DNA of 64,000 bases from Lentisphaerota bacterium (GCA_018676675.1 JABHEG010000374.1:1-64000); one strand, 5' to 3'. Counted from the stretch's first letter, positions 52,953 through 62,239 are shown. Notes: a model not told the origin generated them from the sequence alone. Numbers and translations are program-made.

Positions 52953-54262
52953 CGCGCGCCACCGTTGCCATCACAGCCGTCCTCTTTCTGGCTCTGCTGT
53001 CCGAAGCCGGGGCAGGCGTAGACTACCTCCCGGACCGCAACCTGCTCTGGGTCACAGACTACCCCGCGGATTTCCCTTGCACACCAAAGCTCCTGGCTCG
53101 TATCGATGACGCGTTCGGCTGGGACAAGGTCACCTACGATGACGCAACGCAGACGTGCACGGTAGCCTGCAATCTGTGGATAGGCCGCAATGACGGCAGT
53201 CAGACGTGGTTCCAGGTAGGTAGCGCGCAACGACCGACCGAAACACTCGTCGTTCGGGGAAACGTCCGTGTGCATTCGACCTGGCTCATTGACGAAAACA
53301 CAGGCACGTCCCATTCCACGCGCAACCTTGTGAATCGCCTGACCCTGGGTGTGCGAGAGAACCCCGCTATTCAGTCGCGGTTGCTCATTGACAACGACGG
53401 ACGACTCGGCCATGCCTTAATGGTCGGCGGACCGTCTGGCTACGGGGCGAAGAACGGTGGGGGGGAGATCTGTGTCTACCACGGCATGATTGCTCCGTTC
53501 GGGAATGTGCCGATCGGCGCTTCCAAGGGCAGGACCAAGTCCATGGTGATGGGAGGACAGCGGCGCGTCGAGCTGGTCAACGCGGCCGTGCGTGACGTGA
53601 TGGGTGAAGCATTCGGGCGACACCTCTCAGAGGGGCATTTCGAGGGCGTCCGATTCGAGCGCTGCGGCAAAGCCCTGCACGGGACGTATCAGAAAGTCGT
53701 TCGCGGCTGCACGTTCAGAGACTGTGGGGTGGCGATCGATGGCAGCACGCGATTCGATCTGGTGCTCCACAACTGTGTCTTTACGGGGAACCGGCGGAAC
53801 TGGCAACTGCCCTACAAGCACATGGTCCTGATCGACTGCGTGGTCGACGATTGGGACAAGGGAGCCTACTCCGCCGAACGAGCCACGTTTGCGGTCTCAA
53901 AGCGTCACGTGATCGTGCGTGTCCAGGATGCTGACGGCCGGCCGGTCAAGGGCGCCATGGTCCGAACGGCACCCAGCACGGTCCCTGCCGCCCCGACTCA
54001 TGACCTGAACCACGCCGTCACCGGGGCGGACGGATGCACACCGGGACGCGGCAAGCCCGGGGCTCTGCTGCTCAGTCAACTGTTGATCAGGCCAGGCGAG
54101 GAGAAGGGGGCACCGCACCGGCAGACGACGTACAGTTACATGGTCGAAGCGCGCTCCCGAAGCCGCGGGGGGCGTATCGACCGCCTTGCACCGCAAACAA
54201 GCTGGGAACTGATCACCATCACGCTTGCTGAGAGCGTGCAATCGGAGGAAGAAGGCCGATGA
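52949..54262 (+). CDS. Secreted beta-helix-like protein, function unknown
   Basis: 437 residues from GTG 52949, which overlaps the previous stop by four bases (GTGA) and has GGAG eight bases upstream. Frames starting earlier lie inside the preceding gene. The signal is ATVAITAVLFLALLSEAGAG. The core is beta-rich with short coils: RVHSTWLIDENTGTSHS, RLLIDNDGRLGHALMVGG, RVELVNAAVRDVMGEAFG, FEGVRFERCGKALHGTYQ, VRGCTFRDCGVAIDGST and LVLHNCVFTGNRRNW, which look like beta-helix rungs. A C-terminal carboxypeptidase-regulatory-like domain begins HVIVRVQDADGRPVKGAMVRT. No catalytic residue can be named. Its stop overlaps the next gene as ATGA, so it is the middle of a three-gene coupled unit. Confidence 0.78.
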   Translation: MTRATVAITAVLFLALLSEAGAGVDYLPDRNLLWVTDYPADFPCTPKLLARIDDAFGWDKVTYDDATQTCTVACNLWIGRNDGSQTWFQVGSAQRPTETLVVRGNVRVHSTWLIDENTGTSHSTRNLVNRLTLGVRENPAIQSRLLIDNDGRLGHALMVGGPSGYGAKNGGGEICVYHGMIAPFGNVPIGASKGRTKSMVMGGQRRVELVNAAVRDVMGEAFGRHLSEGHFEGVRFERCGKALHGTYQKVVRGCTFRDCGVAIDGSTRFDLVLHNCVFTGNRRNWQLPYKHMVLIDCVVDDWDKGAYSAERATFAVSKRHVIVRVQDADGRPVKGAMVRTAPSTVPAAPTHDLNHAVTGADGCTPGRGKPGALLLSQLLIRPGEEKGAPHRQTTYSYMVEARSRSRGGRIDRLAPQTSWELITITLAESVQSEEEGR

Positions 54263-56709
54263 AGACCTCAATCTGGCGCTGCATGCTGTTCGCAGCAGCA
54301 ATGACCGCCGCTACAGCGACGGCAGCTCCAGGCTCAACCGTGATCGTGCAGGACGGGACGGCGCAGGCGGTGATCGTGCTGCAGCCCGATGCGTCTGAGC
54401 AACTCGCCGGTGCAGTCGCGGAGATGCAGCGGGTCGTTCAAGAGGCCAGCGGGGCGACTCTGGAGATCGTCGAACGAGCCCAGCCTAAGCGCACCGCAAT
54501 CCACATCGGCCGAACACCGACAGTGATCTCCCTGGAGCTGGATCTGGGTGACCTGGATGGGGACGGATTCGTCATCCGGTTCCCCGACAAACACACCGTC
54601 GTCATACTCGGGGCCACTGACTGGGGAACAGAGTTTGGCGTGTACGAGTTTCTGGAACGCTACATGGGCGTTCGCTGGCTGATGCCCGGCCCGGATGGCG
54701 TCTACATTCCCGAGATGAAGACGATCGCCGTCCCCACTGAACCCGTGCGCAACCAGCCAGCATTCTATTCACGCAAGTTCTTCGGGCTGCGCCTGAAATC
54801 GCAACAACGCTGGGCCCGTCGGAACCGCCTGCACTCCCGAATCGAGTTCCATCACCAACTTCACAGGCTTTTCCCCCGCAGCGACGTGGAAGAGCATCCC
54901 GATTTCTTCCCCATTCGTGACGGCAAGCGCCACTTCCCGCCCGCGGACACCCACTTCAAGTGTTGGCAACCGTGCTTCAGCGCCCCGGGGATCGTCGAGG
55001 AAGCAACCCGACGCATCGTCGCTCATTTCGACGAACACCCGGACGCCGAATCCTACTCGTTTGGGGTGACCGACAGCGGCGGACACTGCCAGTGTGACGC
55101 ATGTACAGCTCAGGATCCGGGCCGGAAGAACATGGTCAACCGTGATCACCTCTCCGACCGCTATTTCACCTGGGTCAACGCCGTAATCGAGGGCGTGCTC
55201 AAACATCACCCTGACAAGTGGTTTGGCTGCCTTGCTTACAGTGAGATTTTCGAACCGCCGGACCGCGTCAAGGTGCACCCGCGCATGATCCCGTACATGA
55301 CCTACGATCGCATGCAGTGGATCGTTCCGGACGCGCGTGCTGCCGCGGAAGAACTGACCCAACGCTGGGCCCAGGCGTCTCCGGTGGTCGGCTGGTATGA
55401 CTACATCTATGGAGCTGCCTATCTCGTCCCCAGAGTCTACCCACATGTGATGGCCGAGTATTACCGGTTCGCCTATGAGAACGGCGTGCGGGGGCTCACG
55501 GCGGAAGCCTACCCGAACTTCGGCGAGGGACCGAAGCTCTACGTCTCTCTCAAGCTGCAATGGGATCCAGCCCAGGACGTGGATACGCTGCTTGACGAGT
55601 GGTACAACCTGGCCGTGGGCCGGGAAGCAGCGCCGTACGTGAAGAAGTACTACGACCACTGGGAAGATTTCTGGACCAAGCGTATCCGCGACTCCCGCTG
55701 GCTGCCCAAAGGGCGACAGTACCTGCCCTTCAACATGCCCACGTACCTGGAAGACGTCACACTTGCGGAAATCGCACAGTCCCGCAAGTGGCTGGAGTCC
55801 GCCGTGGCCGCCGCCGCGACTCCACAGCAAAAGGCCCGAGCCAAGCTCCTGCTTCGCGCCTTCGAATACTACGAGTCGTCAGCCGTCGCGTATCCACGTC
55901 AGACCCGCATCCCCACACTCAATTCCGAGGAAGCAGCGCAAGGCTGGATGGCACACGTCATCCGACGGATTCAGAGCGCTGCCACGCGACACCAGTTGGC
56001 CAAGGAGAGTTTCCGTAACGATCCCTTTCTGCACCACTGCATGGACATCGATCGGTACGCCGCCGTTGCCGGGAAGGACTGGGGTGCCGGCGAGCTGTGG
56101 GCGCTGTTCAGTTGGGCATCCCGCTCCGGGACCTTTCGGGATCAGCTCCGTGAGCTGGCCGCAAATGGTCAACCAGAGAGCCTGCAGACGCATGCTCTGT
56201 CCATGATCCAGTGCCTGGAGCCAGCAGGGCAGTGCCTGATCAAGAACGACTCGTTCGAACAGGGAGACGGTGTCTCGGCCGAGGGCTGGAGCCTCTGGCT
56301 ACAGGATAACGTCGGCAAACTCACACGGTCAGAGCAGGAGAAGAACACCGGCAAGTACAGCATGCTCGGGGAAGGCATTCAGTATGGAGGCCCGCACCAG
56401 TCGATCGAGTTTGCCCCCGGTCGATACTGCCTCAAGGTCTCCCTCTACGTGCCTGAAGCCCAACCCGATGGTGGTTTCGTCGATCTAACGCTTCGAGCGC
56501 TCAACGAGAAGAGCCACAACCTGCCCAACGGCAGCACGACGAGCATGACGCTCAACCCCGGGGACTGGATCACCGCCGCAACGGTGATGGACGTGCGCAA
56601 GCCCCCAAAAGGGAGCGTCCGCATCCGAGCCGGCGTCTGGGCGCGGAAATTCCCCTCCGAGAAGAAGATCTACATCGACGATATGCGCCTGTTTCGCCTG
56701 CCGGAGTGA
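54259..56709 (+). CDS. Secreted DUF4838 protein with alpha-glucuronidase-like N-terminus
   Basis: 816 residues, starting at ATG 54259 within ATGA, coupled to the gene before. Sec signal MKTSIWRCMLFAAAMTAATATAAP. Residues about 30-160 are a GH67 N-terminal-like domain (AIHIGRTPTVISLEL, TEFGVYEFLERYMGVRWLMP). The DUF4838 barrel follows to about 470: HPDFFPIRDGKRHF, YSFGVTDSGGHCQCDACTA with the C-x-C-x2-C near residue 275, VNAVIEGVLKHHPDKWFGCLAY, GWYDYIYGAAYLVPRVYP and GLTAEAYPNFGEG. Then helices to about 660 and a CBM4/9-like module at the end (IKNDSFEQGDGVSAEGW, KKIYIDDMRLFRL). DUF4838 proteins are abundant in PVC glycan loci and may remove uronic or amino sugars, but activity is unproven. Confidence 0.85.
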   Translation: MKTSIWRCMLFAAAMTAATATAAPGSTVIVQDGTAQAVIVLQPDASEQLAGAVAEMQRVVQEASGATLEIVERAQPKRTAIHIGRTPTVISLELDLGDLDGDGFVIRFPDKHTVVILGATDWGTEFGVYEFLERYMGVRWLMPGPDGVYIPEMKTIAVPTEPVRNQPAFYSRKFFGLRLKSQQRWARRNRLHSRIEFHHQLHRLFPRSDVEEHPDFFPIRDGKRHFPPADTHFKCWQPCFSAPGIVEEATRRIVAHFDEHPDAESYSFGVTDSGGHCQCDACTAQDPGRKNMVNRDHLSDRYFTWVNAVIEGVLKHHPDKWFGCLAYSEIFEPPDRVKVHPRMIPYMTYDRMQWIVPDARAAAEELTQRWAQASPVVGWYDYIYGAAYLVPRVYPHVMAEYYRFAYENGVRGLTAEAYPNFGEGPKLYVSLKLQWDPAQDVDTLLDEWYNLAVGREAAPYVKKYYDHWEDFWTKRIRDSRWLPKGRQYLPFNMPTYLEDVTLAEIAQSRKWLESAVAAAATPQQKARAKLLLRAFEYYESSAVAYPRQTRIPTLNSEEAAQGWMAHVIRRIQSAATRHQLAKESFRNDPFLHHCMDIDRYAAVAGKDWGAGELWALFSWASRSGTFRDQLRELAANGQPESLQTHALSMIQCLEPAGQCLIKNDSFEQGDGVSAEGWSLWLQDNVGKLTRSEQEKNTGKYSMLGEGIQYGGPHQSIEFAPGRYCLKVSLYVPEAQPDGGFVDLTLRALNEKSHNLPNGSTTSMTLNPGDWITAATVMDVRKPPKGSVRIRAGVWARKFPSEKKIYIDDMRLFRLPE

Positions 56710-57095
56710 GTTGAAAAAGAGGGGCGATACGCCCTCCAGAAAACCAGAGCTCAGTAGGATTGCAGAGCGAGACGCCCACCCAGATCTCTCTGGCTTGTAC
56801 GGCGGGCGGCCCCCGACCGCCATTCCCAGGTTGCCGCTCGGGGGCCGCGCGGCGTACTGCTGTTCCGTACGGACGCGCGTCCAATTTGAGAGCCCCGCGA
56901 GCTCACGATGCTGAGCTGTGGAAAGCACAGCCCCGTTGGAGGGTCGATGTCCACAGCGACCGCGAGCCACGGCCGGGAACACGGAAACGGCGGTCGAGGC
57001 TTGCCCTGCTGAACAGAAGGGACGACCCTCCTTCGCCAAGGGGCTACGGAGGCCAGGCACGCCCTCCAGGAAGGGACAGCCGGTAGCCCTCCCGC
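56710..57095. other. Convergent intergenic region with REP-like hairpins
   Basis: About 385 bp between convergent genes. At 56720-56740 and again at about 57057-57075 the minus strand reads CTGGAGGGCG, the first followed by TATCGCC to make a GGCG/CGCC hairpin with a GGAG foot. Another GGAGGG, TCGT, CCC hairpin lies near 57020-57035. No T-rich terminator and no convincing gene; small frames here have non-coding composition. Confidence 0.55.
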
Positions 57096-60000
57096 TCACC
57101 GAGCGGCCGTCAACTCGCCCTCGATGGCGTAGACGCCGGGCTGCAGGTTGAGCGTCAGCAGCGACGTAGCGGTGTTGTAGACGTCCACGAGGGACAGGGA
57201 CCGCCCCCGCAGCCGCAAGGCCCGCAACGATGGAACCCGCAGACAGACCTTTCCGCCCTCCGGGGCTTTCACCAGTCCGGTCAACGTCCGTCCCCGAATC
57301 GCGACAGTCGCCGAACACGCCTTCTCGGCCGTCACAAGCCGTTCGCCGCCGAATTCCAGCTGCGTGCCTCGATGGAGGGCATAGAGCGTTCCTTCGCCGT
57401 TCGGGGCAGCTGTGACCGCTGCGTGCCGCCCGAAGAACCGGCAGCCTCCACCTTCAGCGCTGGCCCCCTCCTCCGCCCGTGAAAGCACCACCACGCTCTG
57501 TCCATCCTCGTCAATCACCGACACGCCGACAGCCGTTGGTGTATCCACAGGGCGCGTCCGGAGTTCGGGGGCCGGTGCTGTCCCGGGCGTGTCTTGACGG
57601 TCTGCTTCCGTCATCAGTCTCATCGAGATGATGCCGGCGAGGTGCCCTTCGGATGCGACATTCTTCCCTACGACCTCGTAGCGAAACAGGTGCTTTCCTG
57701 AACTCAACTCCCGAGTCCCGAACGAAACCGATTCTGCCAACTCCACCCCTCTGGCGTAGCCGTCGTAGACGTCGCCCTGGGGCTCGCCATCCACCAGAAG
57801 GCGTAGCATCCCGTAGAGCGGGCTCTGGTAGTGACAGCCAACCAGTTCGTAGTGACCAGCTTCCGGAACGGTCACCTCAAACGTGATGAAGTCCCCGGGC
57901 TCCTGGGCCCGGAAGAAAATGCCGTTCCTTCGTCCTCCCCGTATCGGTCGTTGTTCGCGGTTCGAAGACTCGACGATGGGAAGCCGCCCCATCTCCATGG
58001 CGTCCTTCGCGACCTTCAGAACCACCTGTGGCCGCAAAACACACCGGAAAAACGCCTTTGTCGCAGTCCCAGATCCCGAGACGGCCAAGAGGGAGCCTGC
58101 GCCCTCGGTGGCTGGACGAATGCGGACGGCGGTGTCGGCATGTCCCACTGGAACGACGCTGAGCCGGGCCGTCCCATGGGACACCACAACCCCACTCTCC
58201 TCGCGCGTCATCTCAGTCCCGTTCCCAGCCGGAAGACGCCACTCCAATGCGCTTGGTCGGGGGCAGGACACATCATCCAGCACCACGAACAAGTCGGGGG
58301 CAAGAGAGAACAGGTGTCGGCGAAACCGGGATAGCAGACCGGGAGCGTAGGTATCGGCAGCTTCCCCGCAGACATAGCGGTACCCGGCGGATAGGAGGGT
58401 ATCGAGAACCCGCCCGGTGCCATCCGGCGTCTGCCCCTGTCCGTTGACGATGAGGGGAGCATGCGGCGTCCCTTCCCCCGAAACCAGCCACTTCCCTGCC
58501 ACGTCGATCGACAGAGCATTCTGTGCAACGCCCGGCGCCCTCGGTGCGGTCGCGCCGCCGCAGTGCAGAGACACGATCGTGCGATCGCGCTCCGGGCCGG
58601 AACGCAACATGGTCCAGGTCGGCGTCCGAGTCGTCGGCTTGGCCGATGTGATCAGCGGAAGTCGGCAACTGCACAGGTGGGCGCCACTGCTGAAGAACAC
58701 GCGTCCTTTCTCGATCGCGATTCCTGCCCCTATCGAGATGGGCGGCTTCAGCACACACTCGTGCTTGAACGTGTCAGGATCAATCCGCACCACACTGCGG
58801 GTGAACAACGCGTAGAACTGGCCATCCGGTCCAGTCAGGAGCATTCTCGGTGCCTGCCCGCCGGCTGTGCTCCCGTACTGCCCCAGGTCCTCCCCATGCA
58901 CCATCTCACGCCGTTTGGGGTCGAACACAAAGAAATGCGTGCCTCCCGCGAAACCGTAGACCAAACCATTCCTGCCAACCACGACCTCACTGACCCGAGT
59001 GGCATGATCCACGTGGGTCTGGAACACAACCTTCTTCGTGGCCCAATCGAACAGATAGAGGGCGCCCTCCTTGGCAACGGCATGGCCGCCGGTGCCTGGG
59101 GAAGTGGTTGTCCCGCCCACCAGGTTCCCATCCGGCAACGCGGCCAAAGCCGTGGTGCTGTGGTCCGGAATCAACTGTTCGTGCGTCAGGAGCTGGTGGG
59201 TATCGTCGGCCAGGTTGTACACCACCAGCCCGCCGCCGCAGTGTCCGTAGGCCGGTGTGCCCCCCATGATGACGTGGTTGCCATCGGGATGGGCCAGGAG
59301 GGCATGCGGGCGGGTCAGGTCCCGGTGCCAATTCCCCAGGTAGACCGGGTTGGGTGTTGGACCGATCTCGTTTGTCCACGGCCGCATGGTGTCGTAGTAG
59401 GCCAGGTACCCTCCACAATAGGCTGCGCCGACAATCCGTTGCCCTTGCACAGCCAGCCCATTGTAGTGCGCTCCATGCCGAACGCCGCCGAAATCCTCCA
59501 GATAATCGTTGTCCACGTCGTAGGCAAAGAAGTGAAGGGGCAACCCGGTGGAACCGTAGACCCGCCCATCCGGCCCGGAGATCAGGGAGAGTATGCCCGG
59601 GCCTTCCGACTCGTACGTCAACGTGATCCGCCGGGTGGGGCCCTTGTTCGGTTCGGTGACATCGAGCCACTTCTCCGCCAGGCTAATCCCCGCAACGCGA
59701 CGGCCATCCGGGAAATCGGTAAAGAAACTGCTTTGGCTGGCTGTCTTGATGGGGTCCTTCGCAGCTCCGGGTTTGGGTACCGGTGTGGCCTTTCCCTCAA
59801 ACAACTCATAGCACTGACCGCCGCTGGCGACGTACGCATAGGCTTTCCCGTTCACGGCCCGGAAGACGGACGCCGTGCCCGGCTTGCGCGGCCCATCATC
59901 CGGCAGGCGGTGTTTCTCCCCTGTGCGCGGATCAAAAGCAACCAGTGTCGCCTTGGCCACACCGATGCCGCAGTAGACCCAACCCGCGTCATCGACAGCC

Positions 60001-61220
60001 AGCGAACGCGGGTATTTCTCCGTCGCGTCCAGCTTCCCATGCTCTTTGTACGAACGGGTCCGCGGGTCGAAAGATACGAGGTGGCTGCCCGGGAATGTGG
60101 CGGAGTAGATGGTGCCGTCGGGGGCCTCGGTGAACGACATGGCCATCCCGGGTGTGCGATGGGCAAAGGTCCATTCCCGAGCCGTAGGGTCAAACTCCAG
60201 GAGATTGGCCCCGAACATGGTGTAGAACAACCCCGTTTTGGCGAGTAGCAGAGCGTAGTCTTCCCCGACGGGCTGGTCCTTCTTCGGGTACCAGTACTGT
60301 TCGGTGGTTCCGCTCAGCACATCCACAACCAGGAGCGAGCTGCGCAAGCTGCGCTTGACGTGGTCCATGGAACAGATCAGGACAAGTGGCCGCCCGTTCC
60401 TGTCACAGGTAGCGACCAGGCCGCGTCGCGTCCCGAGGCGTGCTGGAACGCCATGATTGACGAAGTCCATGGCCTTGATCTCGCGCTGCCGTTCTGCCTC
60501 ACGGCGGGCCACTTCCGCTTTGACAGGTCCAGCCAATGCCTCGTAACTCGCGGCCACATTCTGCGCAGTCAGGGCACGAGCATGGATCCGCACTTCGTCG
60601 ATCAACCCGCGAAAATGGTAGAAACCGCTGTCCCCGTACCCCCAGCCGATAGTCGGCTTCGCACTGCCACTCGGGAGAGGGTCAGTGTACGCAGCGGAGT
60701 GTGTCCGCTCCCCGTTCAGGTACCAGACTTCCTCTCTCCCGTCGAACGTGTAGGCTACATGGTTCCAGAGGTCGGCGACGATGGTGGCCCCTGAAACACC
60801 GGACTTACTGCCGTGCAACTGCGCCAGGAGTACCCCCGCATTGTTGATCAGTAACCGGCAGTTGCCTGCCCCGTTCAGGTTGTTGATGATGCCGCCGTAG
60901 CCATTCTGGTGTGCGCCCTGCGGATAGATCCAAGCTTCGACAGTGAGGGCGGTCGGCGAGTTCAGCATGCTGTCCCATGTGCATACAACGTGCGCATCCT
61001 CGCCATTGCAGTTCAGCCCCTGGCCCCGGATACCTGGAACGAGCTCTGCCCCTCCCACCAATCTGCCGTCGTTGCCGTTGCCGGAACGATCTGTGACGAG
61101 CTCATCCTGCACCTCGTCGAACGACCACCAGGCGGCCAATCCCTCGTCCACACCAACAGGCTGCGCGTGGACGCCCAGACACAGACACACCAAGGGGAGG
61201 ACAAAACAGTTTCGGGTCAT
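57096..61220 (-). CDS. Secreted LamG - beta-propeller - heparinase-II/III-sandwich fusion
   Basis: About 1374 residues from ATG 61220, with GGAG seven bases upstream and a Sec signal (MTRNCFVLPLVCLCLGVHAQP). Modules in order: LamG/concanavalin-like domain at about 20-215 (AAWWSFDEVQDELVTDRSGNG in pieces, VEAWIYPQG, YFDEVRIHARAL-like LIDEVRIHARALT); a helix; a long propeller at about 255-880 (LVSFDPRTRSYKEHGKL, TLVAFDPRTGEKHRL, GGLVVYNLADDTHQ, LYLFDWATKKVVFQTHV); then at about 885-1090 a beta-sandwich with heparinase II/III C-terminal features (QNALSIDVAGKWLVSG, HLFSLAPDLFVVLDDV) but with no alpha-toroid before it; a CBM-like domain near 1100-1210 (GDFITFEVTVPEAGHYELVG); and a small beta end. 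The heparinase part alone should not be catalytic, so binding or sensing is more likely. Confidence 0.78.
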   Translation of the reverse strand: MTRNCFVLPLVCLCLGVHAQPVGVDEGLAAWWSFDEVQDELVTDRSGNGNDGRLVGGAELVPGIRGQGLNCNGEDAHVVCTWDSMLNSPTALTVEAWIYPQGAHQNGYGGIINNLNGAGNCRLLINNAGVLLAQLHGSKSGVSGATIVADLWNHVAYTFDGREEVWYLNGERTHSAAYTDPLPSGSAKPTIGWGYGDSGFYHFRGLIDEVRIHARALTAQNVAASYEALAGPVKAEVARREAERQREIKAMDFVNHGVPARLGTRRGLVATCDRNGRPLVLICSMDHVKRSLRSSLLVVDVLSGTTEQYWYPKKDQPVGEDYALLLAKTGLFYTMFGANLLEFDPTAREWTFAHRTPGMAMSFTEAPDGTIYSATFPGSHLVSFDPRTRSYKEHGKLDATEKYPRSLAVDDAGWVYCGIGVAKATLVAFDPRTGEKHRLPDDGPRKPGTASVFRAVNGKAYAYVASGGQCYELFEGKATPVPKPGAAKDPIKTASQSSFFTDFPDGRRVAGISLAEKWLDVTEPNKGPTRRITLTYESEGPGILSLISGPDGRVYGSTGLPLHFFAYDVDNDYLEDFGGVRHGAHYNGLAVQGQRIVGAAYCGGYLAYYDTMRPWTNEIGPTPNPVYLGNWHRDLTRPHALLAHPDGNHVIMGGTPAYGHCGGGLVVYNLADDTHQLLTHEQLIPDHSTTALAALPDGNLVGGTTTSPGTGGHAVAKEGALYLFDWATKKVVFQTHVDHATRVSEVVVGRNGLVYGFAGGTHFFVFDPKRREMVHGEDLGQYGSTAGGQAPRMLLTGPDGQFYALFTRSVVRIDPDTFKHECVLKPPISIGAGIAIEKGRVFFSSGAHLCSCRLPLITSAKPTTRTPTWTMLRSGPERDRTIVSLHCGGATAPRAPGVAQNALSIDVAGKWLVSGEGTPHAPLIVNGQGQTPDGTGRVLDTLLSAGYRYVCGEAADTYAPGLLSRFRRHLFSLAPDLFVVLDDVSCPRPSALEWRLPAGNGTEMTREESGVVVSHGTARLSVVPVGHADTAVRIRPATEGAGSLLAVSGSGTATKAFFRCVLRPQVVLKVAKDAMEMGRLPIVESSNREQRPIRGGRRNGIFFRAQEPGDFITFEVTVPEAGHYELVGCHYQSPLYGMLRLLVDGEPQGDVYDGYARGVELAESVSFGTRELSSGKHLFRYEVVGKNVASEGHLAGIISMRLMTEADRQDTPGTAPAPELRTRPVDTPTAVGVSVIDEDGQSVVVLSRAEEGASAEGGGCRFFGRHAAVTAAPNGEGTLYALHRGTQLEFGGERLVTAEKACSATVAIRGRTLTGLVKAPEGGKVCLRVPSLRALRLRGRSLSLVDVYNTATSLLTLNLQPGVYAIEGELTAAR

Positions 61221-61255
61221 CGACCTGCTCCTGAAAGCGGTGACGGGCTGAGCGC

Positions 61256-61696
61256 TCATTGATCAACTCCTGATTGAACCGCCAAGGCGCCAAGATCGCC
61301 AAGAGGCGTGGGGAGAATAACGCGTTTGATCCCTCTCTTGAGCACCGGAACGTTGAAGTTCAGGAGCAAGCCGAGGGGCAACTGCATCGCCTTCAGGTAG
61401 GACATGACCTGTGCCATGTGTATTGGTGCAAACGCTTCGACTGCCTTGAGTTCAACCACGAGGCGGCTGTCCACCAGCAGGTCCAGGCGTCCGTCGCCCA
61501 CTCTGTGCCCTTTGTAGTCCACTGCCACAGCCCTCTGCCTCTCAAACGAAATCCCGCGCAGGCCGAGCTCGACCGCCAAGGCCTCTTCGTACACGCTTTC
61601 GAGGTAGCCTGGTCCCAGCGTCCGGTGCACCTCGATTGCGGCACCGATGACATCTCGCGCTGCCTCATCCGTACGCTCATCTGGTTCCATCCTCAT
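61256..61696 (-). CDS. GxxExxY protein (PD-(D/E)XK nuclease-like family)
   Basis: 146 residues. The family signature is GYLESVYEEAL (G-Y-L-E-S-V-Y) after the first helix, preceded by VIGAAIEVHRTLGP. The rest matches the family: GLRGISFERQRAVAVDYKG, DLLVDSRLVVELKAVEAF with the D and E-x-K nuclease-like residues, AQVMSYLKAMQLPLGLLLNFNV and KRGIKRVIL. The last residues (LGDLGALAVQ) are encoded by the left arm of the inverted repeat at 61275-61303. The family has unknown function and occurs in many copies in some genomes. It lies 35 bp upstream of the LamG gene, unrelated to the glycan genes in function. The start is 61696 or the second Met two codons on. Confidence 0.88.
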   Translation of the reverse strand: MRMEPDERTDEAARDVIGAAIEVHRTLGPGYLESVYEEALAVELGLRGISFERQRAVAVDYKGHRVGDGRLDLLVDSRLVVELKAVEAFAPIHMAQVMSYLKAMQLPLGLLLNFNVPVLKRGIKRVILPTPLGDLGALAVQSGVDQ

Positions 61697-61747
61697 CCCT
61701 TCCCGTTCCTTTTCTTCCCTTGGCGTTCTTGGCGCCTTGGCGGTTCA
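61275..61747. mobile_element. Candidate mobile cassette: GxxExxY gene within a 29-bp inverted repeat
   Basis: The left arm 61275-61303 begins TGAACCGCCAAGGCGCCAAG. The right arm 61719-61747 is its reverse complement except for one base (28 of 29). Each arm is itself built of a CGCCAAG repeat. The pair encloses the GxxExxY gene start and nearly all of its coding region, 473 bp in total. No transposase other than the GxxExxY protein itself is inside. No target-site duplication is obvious. Mobility is inference. Confidence 0.6.
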
Positions 61748-61757
61748 TTCCCTGCCC

Positions 61758-62099
61758 TCAGTCCGTATGGAAGACTTCCTCCATCTCTGCCCACCATTCC
61801 CCGTCCGCGCGGTCAGGCAACGGCTCGTGACACGGCATGCACTCAGCCCACCATCTCTTGGTCACAGGATCGGCAGCCATGGTGGCCATATCCGTTTCGA
61901 AGTCGTTCCCCGTGTACTCGAAGTAGCTGAACAGGTAGTGCTTGCCGTCAGGCAGTTTGCGGAGGTAGATCGAGTAGTTCCGAATGTTGGACTCCCGGAT
62001 GAGGTCAAGGACCTCGGGCCAAACGGCAGCGTGCAGTTCCTTGTAGCGCTCGAGTTCCTCATCCTTGACCCCAACAACCATGCCATGGCGCTGCATCAT
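61758..62099 (-). CDS. rhaM: L-rhamnose mutarotase family protein
   Basis: 113 residues with AAGGAG upstream of two consecutive ATGs (62099 and 62096). It aligns well from memory with E. coli RhaM: ERYKELHAAVWPEV contains the catalytic Tyr19 and His23, NYSIYLRKLPDG matches NYAIYLDKA, KRWWAECM matches QRWWKYM, and EMEEVFHTD matches the C-terminus. RhaM interconverts alpha and beta L-rhamnose, though relatives act on L-fucose or other sugars, so the sugar is not certain. rhaA, rhaB and rhaD are not in the window. It is cytoplasmic and marks this locus as handling free deoxysugars. A TATAAT lies about 50 bases upstream. Confidence 0.85.
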   Translation of the reverse strand: MMQRHGMVVGVKDEELERYKELHAAVWPEVLDLIRESNIRNYSIYLRKLPDGKHYLFSYFEYTGNDFETDMATMAADPVTKRWWAECMPCHEPLPDRADGEWWAEMEEVFHTD

Positions 62100-62149
62100 T
62101 TACACTCCTTTGCGTCCAACACTGTTGACCGGGATCGGCCCGCCGCACA

Positions 62150-62155
62150 ATTATA
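62150..62155 (-). promoter_or_regulatory. Candidate -10 element of the rhaM promoter
   Basis: TATAAT on the minus strand. A start of transcription about seven bases downstream would give a leader of about 45 bases containing AAGGAG. No good -35 hexamer stands at 16-18 bases (TTGCCA is 23 away). This is the clearest sigma-70-like hexamer in the window. Confidence 0.35.
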
Positions 62156-62239
62156 CGGGTGGTTGACAGATATCCCACTGGCAAGAACACACAGCGCCGC
62201 TATTCTCTCTGAGGCAACAGTCAGCTGAACGAGGTCAAC

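Noticed and set aside
58461-60248. 595-codon plus-strand frame opposite the LamG fusion gene
   Set aside because: Long only because of GC-rich third positions on the opposite strand; the minus-strand protein has clear domains.
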